Made by a program: the position numbers and the translations under genes
Assembly (NCBI GenBank): GCA_007922225.1
Contig: ML679991.1
Location: 1,510,153-1,574,152 of the forward strand
Direction: 5' to 3'
DNA length: 64,000 bases
Origin: Emydura subglobosa
Lineage: Eukaryota; Chordata; Testudines; Chelidae
Part shown: positions 9,501 to 18,400 of the stretch, piece after piece
Position numbering within the stretch: the stretch's first letter is position 1
Layout of the letters: each line of letters opens with the position of its first letter
The notes under the pieces: generated by a model
The model's database searches: none
Seen by the model: only the letters and a program-made list of their open reading frames with translations
Told to the model about the DNA's origin: nothing

Positions 9501-12250
9501 GACTTCCTTTTTCTGGAATGTTAAGTGCTTATTTGAGTTAAATAGGTGTTACAAAAACAAAACTAATAAACAAAAATCAAAGTTGTAAGCAGTCCAACTG
9601 AAAAATCCTTCTCTCAACAGCATTAACAGCGTTTTTACTAATTATCCAATCATCACAGATTCTTCCAGCCTGGACTGGACCTGAATGTCTAATAAAAACC
9701 CCAATCCCCCTAAAAACATATCTGAGAGGCCTTTTGTGCATCGCAATGAGAAGGAAAGAAGAGGCACAAATTCAATGTTTCCCTTTGTAGGTTGCTGTAA
9801 CAAACTGGCAGTGTTTGCATGGAAAACCCCGTTAGCAGGTGCTGATATTTCTGGGAGAGAGTTCCGTGGATTCTGCTAACCGGCTTTCAGTCCTGCCCCT
9901 GCCAATCTCGACTAATGTCCCTCAATCTTGTCCCACTGCTAGCCCAGTCATGGGCTCCGTACATAGCTCTGCCAGTGCCCCTCAATCCTGCCCTGCAGCT
10001 CTCTGAGGTTTTATAAAGAATTTTTCTTTAAAATAATGCAACCATACATTGCTCTATAATTGTGATATTCTTTACACAGATGAGTCCAGGACCATCCTCT
10101 CTGAACTATATACGCTGGGTGGAACACGTAAGAAGCCTCTTCTTTCTTGATTTTAATTTAGTCTGTAAACTACAATTGTCTCTAGCTAAATTATTCCCCA
10201 CAACAGATACATCCTGACACCGTCTACCTGTAGCTTTTAAGATCAATGAACATCATTTGGAATGTAAAAGACCACAAAGATTTCCTGGCCTTGAGGGGGC
10301 ATCAACCCAGGGTTTGCCCCAATATTTTTATTCCAGAAATGCAGAGGCACAAAATTTGTGATTCAGGAAAATATGATAGAGATCATCTTTTTGTTCTGTG
10401 TTTGTATAGCACCTAGCACAGTGGGATCCTGCTCCATGACGAGGGCTCTTAAGTGTTACAGTAATCCATGTGATATGTCATATTAATAGTCGTATGACTT
10501 GCAGAACTGTAAACTATCACAAGATTCTGTTTTAGATGCAGAACATTAACAGCATGTCATAAAGCGAGTTGTCGATAATATCTAGGCCAGAGATGAGTCA
10601 CAAGGAAGGGATGCTACCAGTGCACCTCAACCCTGACTTGCTGCAATCCCTCCCATTTTAGGCCTGACTCTATCTCCCTCTTCCTGCAACCCTGCAAATG
10701 TACTACAGTTCTGACATGCAGCATGCCTGCTGTCCAACCCCGGGCTTTTTACACAGCTCTGCTGATGCGCCTCATTTCTGTCCAACACCTTGCACTGGAT
10801 TGTCCTCAGAGAGCCACATTATAAATTGAAGCAAGGTCATAGCTGGTGAGAAAAGTGGCCCAATACATTGTAGAGAGGTTCGTTCTGAGGAACTGACCCT
10901 ATGGATTTTCCTGATATTTTAATGTCCTTGTTTTCTGCAGCTGAACCCAGCACCAGTTGGAACGGAGAATCTGTAACTGAGGGAGCACGTGAGTTTTGGT
11001 TTCTGGCCTTCTGTTTTCACCTCCATAACACAAGTCGCACTGCCCTGGTGTTGTCCCTGAATACTCTCCAAGGTCCAGATAAACAGTCCCTACTAGGAGG
11101 TTATTTGGGCTTGCATGGTCTGAGTCCTGATTAGAGAGAAGCCTGAAGCAAGATGCTGCACTGAGCTTTGTGAGGATTTCTGATCTGAATTTCACACCTG
11201 ACTCCTGACTCTCTGATGGGTAGGATCAAAACCCCAGATCTGAACAACCCTGAACCTCAGGGAGGCTCAAAATGTGGGATTGGATCTGGGCCTAAATTGT
11301 GTAATTTGAGGTTATCTCTACCTCTGAGTTTGATTTGGGGGAAAGGAAGAGGCAGGAGTTGTGTATCCTTGGATGCGTTAGAATCCTCCTAGCTGGCTCC
11401 TTGCCTGGCTTCTTCCAAGAAGACAGGAAATCGTAACTACGGTGAGCTAAAAAGTCCTCTCTAGCCTCTCTCAGGCCATTCGTTTTTTCCATCCTCTACC
11501 CTTGGGTCACACTAGTCTCCTCTCAGGCCTCTTGTCATTTCCACCCTCTTCCCCAGGCACTACATTGTCCTGTTCAGCTGATCTGGTGTTCAGCCTCTGG
11601 TGAGAATTCCAGAGAGGTGACTGTTTGGTTTTCTTGTTACAGAGGGATCCAGCAACCCCCCGGATAGTGTGGGAAGTACAGATTGGTCCTGTAAGTGAAT
11701 CCTAATCTTCCCCACCTTCCAATGCTCTTTCCCATCTTACTCACAAAGACTCCCACCCCATTACCTCCACTGTCTGATGTGAACAAAGGACACCTTAATC
11801 CCTCTCTGATCTCCATGAGCCCTACATTCTAGGATTCTGGCCTAACCAAAGGGACATGAACACCCCTTTTCCATGACACATTAAGGCTGAAATTTCCAAA
11901 AGTGACCACAAATTTTCGAGCCCCAAGCAGAGGCAACTAGATTTCTCGATATGGGAACCTCAAAATGGAGGCATCCAAAACCAATGATGTATATATAATC
12001 TTATCTAGCCAGGTTTTTTGTAACAGTGCCCATCATCATAGTATCTGCAAACCTTTTAGAGAACCCTATAATAAATATATGGTCCCATAATGGAGATGTG
12101 ACTGAGAAATCTACAGCTCTCTGAATACATAGGTTAATCCCTTTTTGACTCTAACATTGATTCTTATTTCATACTGGGCGGAATTGAGAGATACCTCAAA
12201 ACTTTGTAATTGAGTAGAACTTTCCCCCTTTCTTCTCTTTCTCTTTAGAA
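477..12250 (+). CDS. Unrecognised secreted protein encoded by a tandem array of mini-exons
   Basis: Predicted coding exons: 477-546, 3889-3933, 5225-5269, 5717-5761, 6051-6095, 6904-6948, 7076-7120, 7617-7652, 8192-8236, 9052-9099, 10080-10127, 10941-10988, 11643-11690 and 12249-12250 (second and third bases of a stop codon). Each is bounded by AG and GTGAG/GTAAG/GTAGG sites, every internal exon is a multiple of 3 nt, and all introns are phase 1. The joined frame is open and gives about 204 residues. It begins with an 18-residue hydrophobic signal sequence, followed by acidic Ser/Thr/Glu/Tyr-rich repeats, one per exon, with no cysteine. This suggests a secreted, extended, possibly O-glycosylated protein. 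I do not recognise the family. It runs convergently toward the WAP gene at 15-26 kb, which has the same phase-1 mini-exon design. Exon identity rests on splice sites and repeat similarity, so some exons may be missed or skipped. Confidence 0.75.
690..895 (+). repeat. CA- and GA-rich microsatellite with an 18-bp tandem unit
   Basis: Alternating ACAC and GAGA tracts pass into about three copies of an 18-bp purine unit (AAAGACAGAAAAAAAGAG) at roughly 825-892. The minus-strand open frames here are artefacts of the low-complexity sequence. Confidence 0.85.
1375..1550 (+). repeat. MIR-like SINE fragment
   Basis: Contains the CORE/MIR-style phrase GGAAAACTGAGGTTTAAAGG followed by a region resembling the 'accession to lower-copy internal' part of MIR (AATCTAGGGCTTCTGACT). 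Similar fragments occur at about 12480-12620, 13330-13520, 38690-38830, 43830-43960 and 60010-60235. Confidence 0.5.
3111..3840 (-). mobile_element. CR1 LINE 3' fragment (antisense)
   Basis: The plus strand starts with AGAATCATAGGACAGGAAGG and the 'aggtcatctagtccaat' phrase that marks CR1 3' ends. The minus-strand frame at 3192-3611 encodes the C-terminal part of the CR1 polyprotein (motifs TKMIKGLE, LGLFSLENRR, VVNHWNKLP). It is 5'-truncated and lies in intron 1 of the mini-exon gene, antisense to it. Confidence 0.85.
3889..7120 (+). CDS. Type-A mini-exon array (six 45-nt exons)
   Basis: Exons 3889-3933, 5225-5269, 5717-5761, 6051-6095, 6904-6948 and 7076-7120 are all exactly 45 nt. Each begins with the last two bases of a codon and ends with its first base (G). 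The first five translate to one pattern: Asp, hydrophobic, Thr/Val, Thr/Ser, Ser/Ile, Tyr, then Glu/Thr/Ala-rich residues ending in Gly (for example DFTTSY, DITTSY). The sixth (EDPVTSLSEEY) is intermediate between type A and type B. Donors are GTGAGT or GTGAGC except GTAGGT in the last. The shared length, phase and residues indicate serial duplication of one exon. Confidence 0.8.
6446..6600 (+). mobile_element. tRNA-derived SINE
   Basis: An A-box-like TAGCCCAGTGG (6448-6458) is followed about 45 nt later by a B-box-like GGTCAAGTTCC (6492-6502), the RNA polymerase III promoter pattern of a tRNA-derived SINE head. A non-tRNA body follows. It lies in the intron before the exon at 6904. Turtle SINEs are of this general class, but I cannot assign a named family. 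Confidence 0.6.
7270..7500 (+). repeat. Dispersed 'cccctcaatcctgcc' intronic repeat, copy 1
   Basis: This stretch repeats phrases such as 'ctgctattcaaacttgggatc', 'ctctgccaatatccctcaa' and 'cctgcagctgtccc'. Related copies occur at about 8340-8480, 9890-10010, 10610-10800 and 29440-29550. Four of the five lie in introns immediately before type-B mini-exons (7617, 9052, 10080, 10941), which suggests co-duplication with those exons. Confidence 0.6.
7617..11690 (+). CDS. Type-B mini-exon array (36-48 nt exons)
   Basis: Exons 7617-7652 (36 nt), 8192-8236 (45), 9052-9099 (48), 10080-10127 (48), 10941-10988 (48) and 11643-11690 (48) share a start of Glu-Ser/Pro-Ser-Thr/Arg/Asn (ESSTS, ESSTL, ESRTI, EPSTS, GSSNP) and a Gly/Ser/Thr-rich end. 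All are phase 1-1 with good GTGAG/GTAAG donors, GTAAGA at the fourth. The codon split base varies (A, T, A, C, C, T), unlike type A where it is always G. The 36-nt exon looks like an internally shortened member. Confidence 0.75.
8340..8480 (+). repeat. Intronic repeat, copy 2
   Basis: Contains 'aatcctgacctgcagcaccc', 'ctgctataccagtcctggac' and 'acacagctctgccaatgccc', matching the copies at 9890 and 10610. It lies between exons 8192 and 9052. Confidence 0.6.
9890..10010 (+). repeat. Intronic repeat, copy 3
   Basis: Contains 'tagcccagtcatgggctccg' and 'agctctgccagtgcccctca', the same order of phrases as copy 2. It lies between exons 9052 and 10080. Confidence 0.6.
10394..10475 (+). repeat. Ancient LINE/SINE 3' fragment (L3/MIR-like)
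   Basis: The phrase 'tgtatagcacctagcacagt' followed by 'gatcctgctccatgac' and 'ggctctta' is the common amniote 'agcacctagcaca...' repeat tail. Related pieces appear at about 32930-33040, 44575-44700 and 53580-53645. The family name is from memory of such sequences and uncertain. Confidence 0.4.
10610..10800 (+). repeat. Intronic repeat, copy 4
   Basis: Carries the same phrases, more diverged ('tgacttgctgcaatccctcc', 'acacagctctgctgatgcgc'). It lies between exons 10080 and 10941. Confidence 0.55.
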
Positions 12251-12267
12251 TATGATGCACAAATAAA
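12249..12267 (+). CDS. Candidate terminal exon with stop codon split across the intron
   Basis: A long pyrimidine tract and CTTTAG acceptor end at 12248. The next bases, AA, complete a TAA stop with the T left by the preceding exon. An AATAAA follows at 12262-12267, only about 12 nt into the exon. The acceptor is strong, but the very short 3'UTR is unusual. The exon at 13773 is the alternative ending. Confidence 0.45.
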
Positions 12268-13772
12268 TCCAGACTGAAGAGCCAAGACACACTTTCTGGC
12301 AACATCAGCTTTATCATAGAAACATTTAAGTCTTAGAACTACATAGCATTTAAGAATAGTTTTGTAGGATATTGCTGTTAAACTCTTATGGGTGTTTTGC
12401 ATCCTGTTTAGTTCCTGTTTGTGTTTTATAAGTTATTAATTGGGTGGAGAAAAGGCAGCTCCTGTGGTTTAGTCCCATTCCCATTTTGTTCCCAGAAATA
12501 TATAGAAAATGTGACTTCCTTCAGGTCACAAACAGCTGCTCAACTGAGCTTTGAACCCAAATGCCTCCAGACTTTTAGAGGCTCTGATTGCACCTTCACT
12601 CACAGCCATTTACAGCCTCACGTTGTCCCCCAGAATCCTCTGTGCTGAGTCCCAGGATATGGAAGGGAAGTTATAGTTACAGGATTTTATACATAAATAG
12701 TTGCCTTGTGTATTTTAAGCATGTAAAAAACTGGCTGGTCATCTGGTGAATGGAACCTGGGAACAGGCTAATAGCTAAGGCTTTTGGGTGGCCACTGGGA
12801 GTCACTGCGGAGGGATGAAATGTTTCTGGACACTGATAAGCAGGTTATGTTAGGACTCTTGGGAGGAGGACGATGGCCTGACCTGCCTTCCTCCATGACG
12901 TGCTTTCTCCTGCTGCTGGTTCCTGGCTGCTAACTCAGGCTGAAACCCAGCAGAGAGGGAGCTAGGTTGCATTAGGGGATCAGTACAGGAGTGAGCAGGA
13001 GCTGGCAGGCATGTGGGTCAGAGTGGCTCCAGGAAGAGAGGCAGGACCAAAGGCAGTAGGCCTAGAGTAGGTGGGAGCTCAGTCTCCACAGAGTGAGGGG
13101 TAAAGCTAAGATGGTGTGTGTTGGTTCATTCCCTTTGGGGATGGAGAAAGAACAGGAGTGGGTGTGGGAATGCTTTGAGGACGTCATCTTTAGGGCCTTT
13201 CGGTGGGAAGCAGCTGGATCTAAAGGTGATGAGAAACCCTGCATGTCTGCTGAGTGAGTGTCACTGTGGTCTGTGGATTAGAGTTTGGGGGTGAGGGAGA
13301 GGGCTGCAGCTGTGGATTTCTGAGGAGTTCTCCTCTCATTTCTGGGAGCAGAGATCTGCCACAGGCTTGCTGTATGACATTGGGCAAATCAATTTGGCTT
13401 TGTTTTCAGAGCTGCTGAGCTCCAAAAACTCCAGCCCAATCTGTGGGTGCGCAGCACCTCTGAAATTCAGGCCTACACCTGCTCTGATTCCCACTCTGTA
13501 AAATGGGGACAATAACATTTATCAACTTCACTCTCAGCAACTTGGCTGAAAGTTATTAATTATCATTATGAAGAAGGTGATCATCTGAAAGGCAGGAGAG
13601 TTGGCTGGAACTGCACTGTAGTCTGGATTAATTGAATTGGTGATGGATATATTGGTCAACGTTGGAGGAGCATGACTGGACCCGTTAGATCTGAGTCAGA
13701 GATGACGTGCTTTTGTTGTACTGCAATTATATCTGAAAATGCTAAGAGTTGGTATTTTTCTTTCTGTCACAG

Positions 13773-13845
13773 ATATGAGATTTGTTTCTCCATGTCTGCA
13801 GTAAGCTCTGTTTATATAATAAATTTACCACAATGAAATTAATGA
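13773..13845 (+). CDS. Alternative terminal exon with poly(A) signal
   Basis: After a TTTCTTTCTGTCACAG acceptor, a phase-1 reading gives ten codons (YMRFVSPCLQ) and a TAA stop at 13802-13804. AATAAA follows at 13818-13823, then a GTGTGTGA element near 13845, a textbook cleavage context. If used instead of the exon at 12249, the protein gains a short C-terminus containing one cysteine. Which exon is used cannot be decided here. Confidence 0.45.
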
Positions 13846-15019
13846 GTGTGTGACATGCAAATCTCTTCCATCTTCATCTTTCTGCTGAATGCAAAGGATC
13901 ATTTCCTGGAGCACAGATTCACCTTCCTGCTTGTATTTTATGCCAGCTTGGCCTTTCCCCTTATTTGTAACCTTTTACTATAACTTTTGGTTAATAAATT
14001 AGCCTAATAAATTATTTTTAAAATATTAATAATTTTTGTATTCACCCTATTACCATCCTTCTGAACGTCCACAGCTGAGCTGAAAACGCTGAATGTTTTG
14101 TGGACAGTTGGGCTTTCTACAGAGTAAAGGGACTTTTACCACAAATAAAAGACAAAGCAAATAATAACTATCAGACAACTTCCAACTATTATGGCTGCAT
14201 TGAAGAACCTTCACTGTGTGCACTGCTGCCCTCTAATGGTTGAGATAGGTAAGAACTGCTCATGTGTAGAAATTCTTTAGTGTAAGGGAGCAGAATCAAA
14301 GTGCATCAGATGCAGGGGGTGGTGTATTTTCAGCACTGCCCCCTACTGCCTACGGGGAGTGTCAGTGCTGCTAGCGTGTACATCTTTCCCTTCTGTTAGC
14401 TGGCTGAGTAGGGCTGCTCTTTTAGGGAGCGTATAGGCTACCTTGTGTGTCTCCTCCGCATCTGGGTTTCTTGGAACAATCTCCTGATATGTTTTAGATA
14501 TGTTTATCCCCTTTTGTGACTGCTAATTTGAAGAAAGATGTCATTTAAGAAGAAATGATCTGAGTTATAACAGTTCTCAGAGTGAGGACGAGTTGTCCAA
14601 GGCACTGAGGAATAGGATTCAGAATTTTTCATTTATAGGCTGCTGATTCCAATCTGGCCCAGGATGGGAGTGACTAGAAGTCACTGTCTGATGTGAAATG
14701 AGGTACGGGTCTTAGGATCTTGGCTGAACAGGTGTCTAAAGTACAAAACAAACCCACCACAATTTGCACTGATTGCCTTCCATCACTAGCTGTCAAAGAA
14801 AAGAGACCCAGGACTAACTAGGCCAAGGAGAATGAGCATTCCTTTCAGTCCCCTAAAAGGCTGGGCAACATAGTGAGCGAGCGAGCGAGCGCTCTCTCTC
14901 TCTCTCTCGTGTGTGTCTGGGTCATGCCCATTCTGCATCCAATCTGGGGCTAAAGAGAGAACTGCAGCCTCCAGACACCATGTGAATTCACTCAAAGCAA
15001 CACATGAACACACACAATG
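13846..15019. other. Intergenic space between the convergent genes
   Basis: An AT-rich tract with several AATAAA-like hexamers (around 13990-14035) is followed by unremarkable sequence, then a GCGA/CT/GT microsatellite at 14874-14920. I see no exon or RNA gene. About 1.2 kb separates the predicted 3' ends of the two convergent genes. Confidence 0.5.
14874..14920. repeat. GCGA / CT / GT compound microsatellite
   Basis: Four GAGC/GCGA units run into (CT)n and then GTGTGTGT. It is simple sequence in the tail-to-tail intergenic space. Confidence 0.9.
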
Positions 15020-15040
15020 ATTTTTTAAATGCTGGAGTTT

Positions 15041-15046
15041 TTTAAT
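15041..15046 (-). terminator. Poly(A) signal variant of the WAP gene
   Basis: On the minus strand ATTAAA occurs about 65 nt after the WAP stop codon (TGA at 15113-15111), giving a short 3'UTR. It is the first canonical variant hexamer downstream of the stop. Confidence 0.5.
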
Positions 15047-15110
15047 TGTACATCTAGAGGAACATCTGATTTATCCCCCTAAAGAACCAAGACAATTAAT
15101 GATGGACTCT

Positions 15111-15409
15111 TCAGGGTTTTTTCTTCTGGGGCTTGCTGGGCTTTGTAGTGACAGGTTTCACACACTTCTGCCCACACCGCTCAGTTGCACAGCACTTCAG
15201 GATTCCTCTGCAGTCTGCATCACTCCTACAGGATGCACCCAAGCAAGGATTCTGGTCGGGTTGATGGCCCCATTCCTTGCCTTCCTTTGAATCTGAGCCA
15301 GACTCATTGGATAAGTCATGATTTGGACGCCCACGTTGAGGGGATCCCCTCTGCCATCTAGATCCCCATGTTGGGCAAAATCCAGGCTTCACAGTCACAG
15401 CAGAAGAAC
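15111..15409 (-). CDS. WAP-domain terminal exon
   Basis: The acceptor is TTGCACTACAG on the minus strand. The exon opens in phase 1 with SSAVTVKPGFCP and contains C1, then 43 residues without cysteine, then C-x4-C-x5-C-x5-CC-x4-C-x3-C, ending KPVTTKPSKPQKKKP and TGA. The part from C3 (C-x5-C-x5-CC) matches the family spacing. The C1-C2 loop is far longer than the 6 or so residues in elafin and is rich in Arg, Gly, Ser, Asp and Glu. The stop lies within the WAP exon itself, whereas many WAP genes use a separate final exon. Confidence 0.88.
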
Positions 15410-18400
15410 CTGTAGTGCAAGTGATCACAAGATCTATGACCACAATGGACCTTCTGGCCTTTGAATTTATGACTCAATGGAGTGCAAGTGCAGATGGCCT
15501 AGAACAATGCTGTTTTAATCATCTCTGTTTCTACTTCATCCCAAAGGATTACTACAATTCGGTTTTAGAGAACTGGGGCTGACTGTCCTCAGATTCACCA
15601 TCTCCTCCAACCCCTTGCAACAAAACACCCTTATCCACTCTGAACAGCTGCTCCCTCCCTACAAGAGACGACCTCCCTTCCACACCTATACTGCCATCCT
15701 CCTGTAACAATAGCTTCCAGAGTTGGTGGATATTGGCACATATAGTGTGAAGGGGTTGTACCTTTTGTAACCCTCACCTGTGTCAAGCTACTAGGGCTAG
15801 AAAATAAAGTTCACTTTATTACTAGCATTCCAGTGCTCACAACTTTATTACATTATGAAAATGATTTCATTGCCAGAGCTCCCAAGTGAGATCAGGACCC
15901 CTTTGTGTTAGGCAGTGTACAAGCAATAAGACAGTCCTTGTCACAAACAGCTTGCAGTTAAGATAGCTAGAGAGTGGGGGAAAGGGATGAAACATACAAG
16001 CACAAGGACTGCCAAAAGTCTTGTTAGTTGCAAGAGGTTTGTATTTGGGGGCACTGGTTTTCCTTTTCCCCACCCCGTTTTTATTTGTAATGTATACTAG
16101 GAATCGGGGTGAGGTAAGAGGGAAAGGCAGGAAGATCTTTGGAAAAAATATGAAGTAAATGAAGCCACCTGAATCCCTCACTCTGGAAGGAAGCTTGGCA
16201 GAAAACTGAAAGGGGAGGCTGCAGCATTTCCAAAAGTTCTTGGAAGCAATTTGCACTGCAGAGTAGTTGGAGAGGGAAGAAACCTCCACATGATACATGT
16301 GGCAGTTGCAGGAGCTTTGGAGATCTCCAAAACACTGCAGGAAGTAGGTGTTGGGGATTGCAAAGAACTAGCTAAAGCCATTCAGAAATATCTAGTATAT
16401 CATATGCAAGGGTGTGATTGGGAAGGGTATGTTTTCTTTACAAGAAACCAGATGCCAAGTATTTATTACATAGGTCATTAAATAACAGACCTATGTAATA
16501 AAGCAATGTCATGTGAATTTTAACAGTTAACAAATGGATTAATTAGCAATGGAATTATTTGTGATATAATGGATAATGAGACTAAAATGAAATTATTCAG
16601 AAAAACGGACTTGACTTTGCAAAGAACAACAGTTATTTACAGGACTGGAAGAAAAAGGTCCTTCCCAAACAAAGTCTTACTGAGAAGTGAGAGAACTGAA
16701 GGGCATCTAATTCATAATGCATAGCAAGGCACAAAGTCAGATTACAAGGGCAAACAAATGATAGAGACCAGATTTCTTTGCAATATATGTGGAAACAATC
16801 ACAGAACAATGCAAAAGTATCCAGCACAAGTGGTGTAGTGTCATACTTGCAATAAAGGCAACTACTTTGCACAGATATGTCACTTTCAGCACAAATTGCA
16901 AAGAAATGCATACATCCATTATATGAACATAAAGTTCTGACACTGATAATACAGAAACAGAGCTCTTTGTTCAGTATCTTACAAAATTTACAAAGCAAAG
17001 TTCCACAATAAATTGCTTTATGAGATTAGAAATAAAGGGACAATGGAGAATTTCAAAAGATACTGGAGCCAAGCAGACCATAATCACAGCAAGTGTTCAC
17101 AAAAGATTAGTGACATTCCAGTGTCAACATTGAATAGCAGTCTTCAGAAAAAGCTCTCCCAGGTCTTTCCCCTCTCTGATTGCTCTGCTTTTCCACAAGA
17201 AGTGTTTATGGGCTTATCTAGAAGCGGAATTGAAGTGGTTTAACTAAAGGTGTAATTTTAAACAAATTTAGTTATAACCATGAAAAAAGCTGTGTTATAT
17301 CAGTTTAAACCAGGCTCTTTTCATTAGGCCTGGGCTATGCATAGCTGGCCTTACTGTTGTTTTTTGAGAGGAGAAAACATCTAGAGAAAGAGGAAAATGA
17401 AATGAAAAGAGAAACACTCTGATGCTTTTGTGAGTGATGTTTCAGAGGACTGTTTTTAATATTGTTGATATAGTGAGACAGCTTCCCCATAGGAAGTGGC
17501 AGAAATCTCAACTAACAAAACCCTTTAAGCTGGATTGAAGAAAGCTCTGCACTATAGGGTAGAACCCTCCATTAGATCCTGAAGAGAGAAAAAGTGTGTG
17601 GCATAGCTATGCATGTTTAGGAGCGAGGGGGAAGAATGGATAAAATGGGGCCAACAAGTTTTCCCCTGTCTCTACTGTCTATGTCTTTATCCCATTCCCC
17701 ATCCCATCACAAAGAGGCGTCTCTGTGATGTAAAAGAGAAATGAATGAAAATGGGGACCTGCTAGTTGTCTGTAACATTGTTCCTTTGCGTACAAATTGC
17801 TGCTATCTTGGGAAACTAAGTCAATGAGATAAGGAGAAAAACTCTGATACTTTTGGGAATGAGGTTTTAATGGAGTATTACTAGCTAGTCCTAACAGTGA
17901 GGTGCATTAGATTATAATATAGACTATACTCTCACCATGGAAAGTGGCAGAAACCTCAACCATTGAGTCATATTCATCTGGGATGGAGAAAGCCATAGGG
18001 AACTTGCTGTGGAGGAGCCATTTCCAAGGTTTTCACTTCGTCCGATATCTTCTCCTGGACCCAGTTCCCTCCCAGTAGATCAGTCCCCCATGAAACCACA
18101 GGAGAGGCTACGTGGACAACTGGTGCTCCCCTGGTCAGTGTTTGAGAGTCACCATTCTAGGGAGAAATCCTGCTCCCTCCAAAGTCAGTAGGAGTTTTGC
18201 CACTGACTTCAAAGGGTGCAGGAAAAGGCCTCTAAGGAAGAGTGCTGCAGTAGCTAAGATGAGGAGGAAAATGGCAAAATGTGACACAGCTGATCTTTCC
18301 CCACATCTAATTTGTATGATACTAGGCTGTTCCTCAGAAGCTCCAGGAAATTTTTAGAGCCAAGGAAAATAAAACGAACAATGACTATAGGCTACTAAGA

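Noticed and set aside
16462..16502. Hairpin as a transcription terminator or CRISPR-like repeat
   Set aside because: The genome is vertebrate; there is no U-run terminator logic and the repeat occurs once.
17349..17374. 26-nt minus-strand exon with an excellent CTCTTTCTCTAG acceptor and GTAAGG donor
   Set aside because: Its length breaks the phase 1-1 rule. It sits at the Y-exon position of a decayed unit and is treated as a relic.
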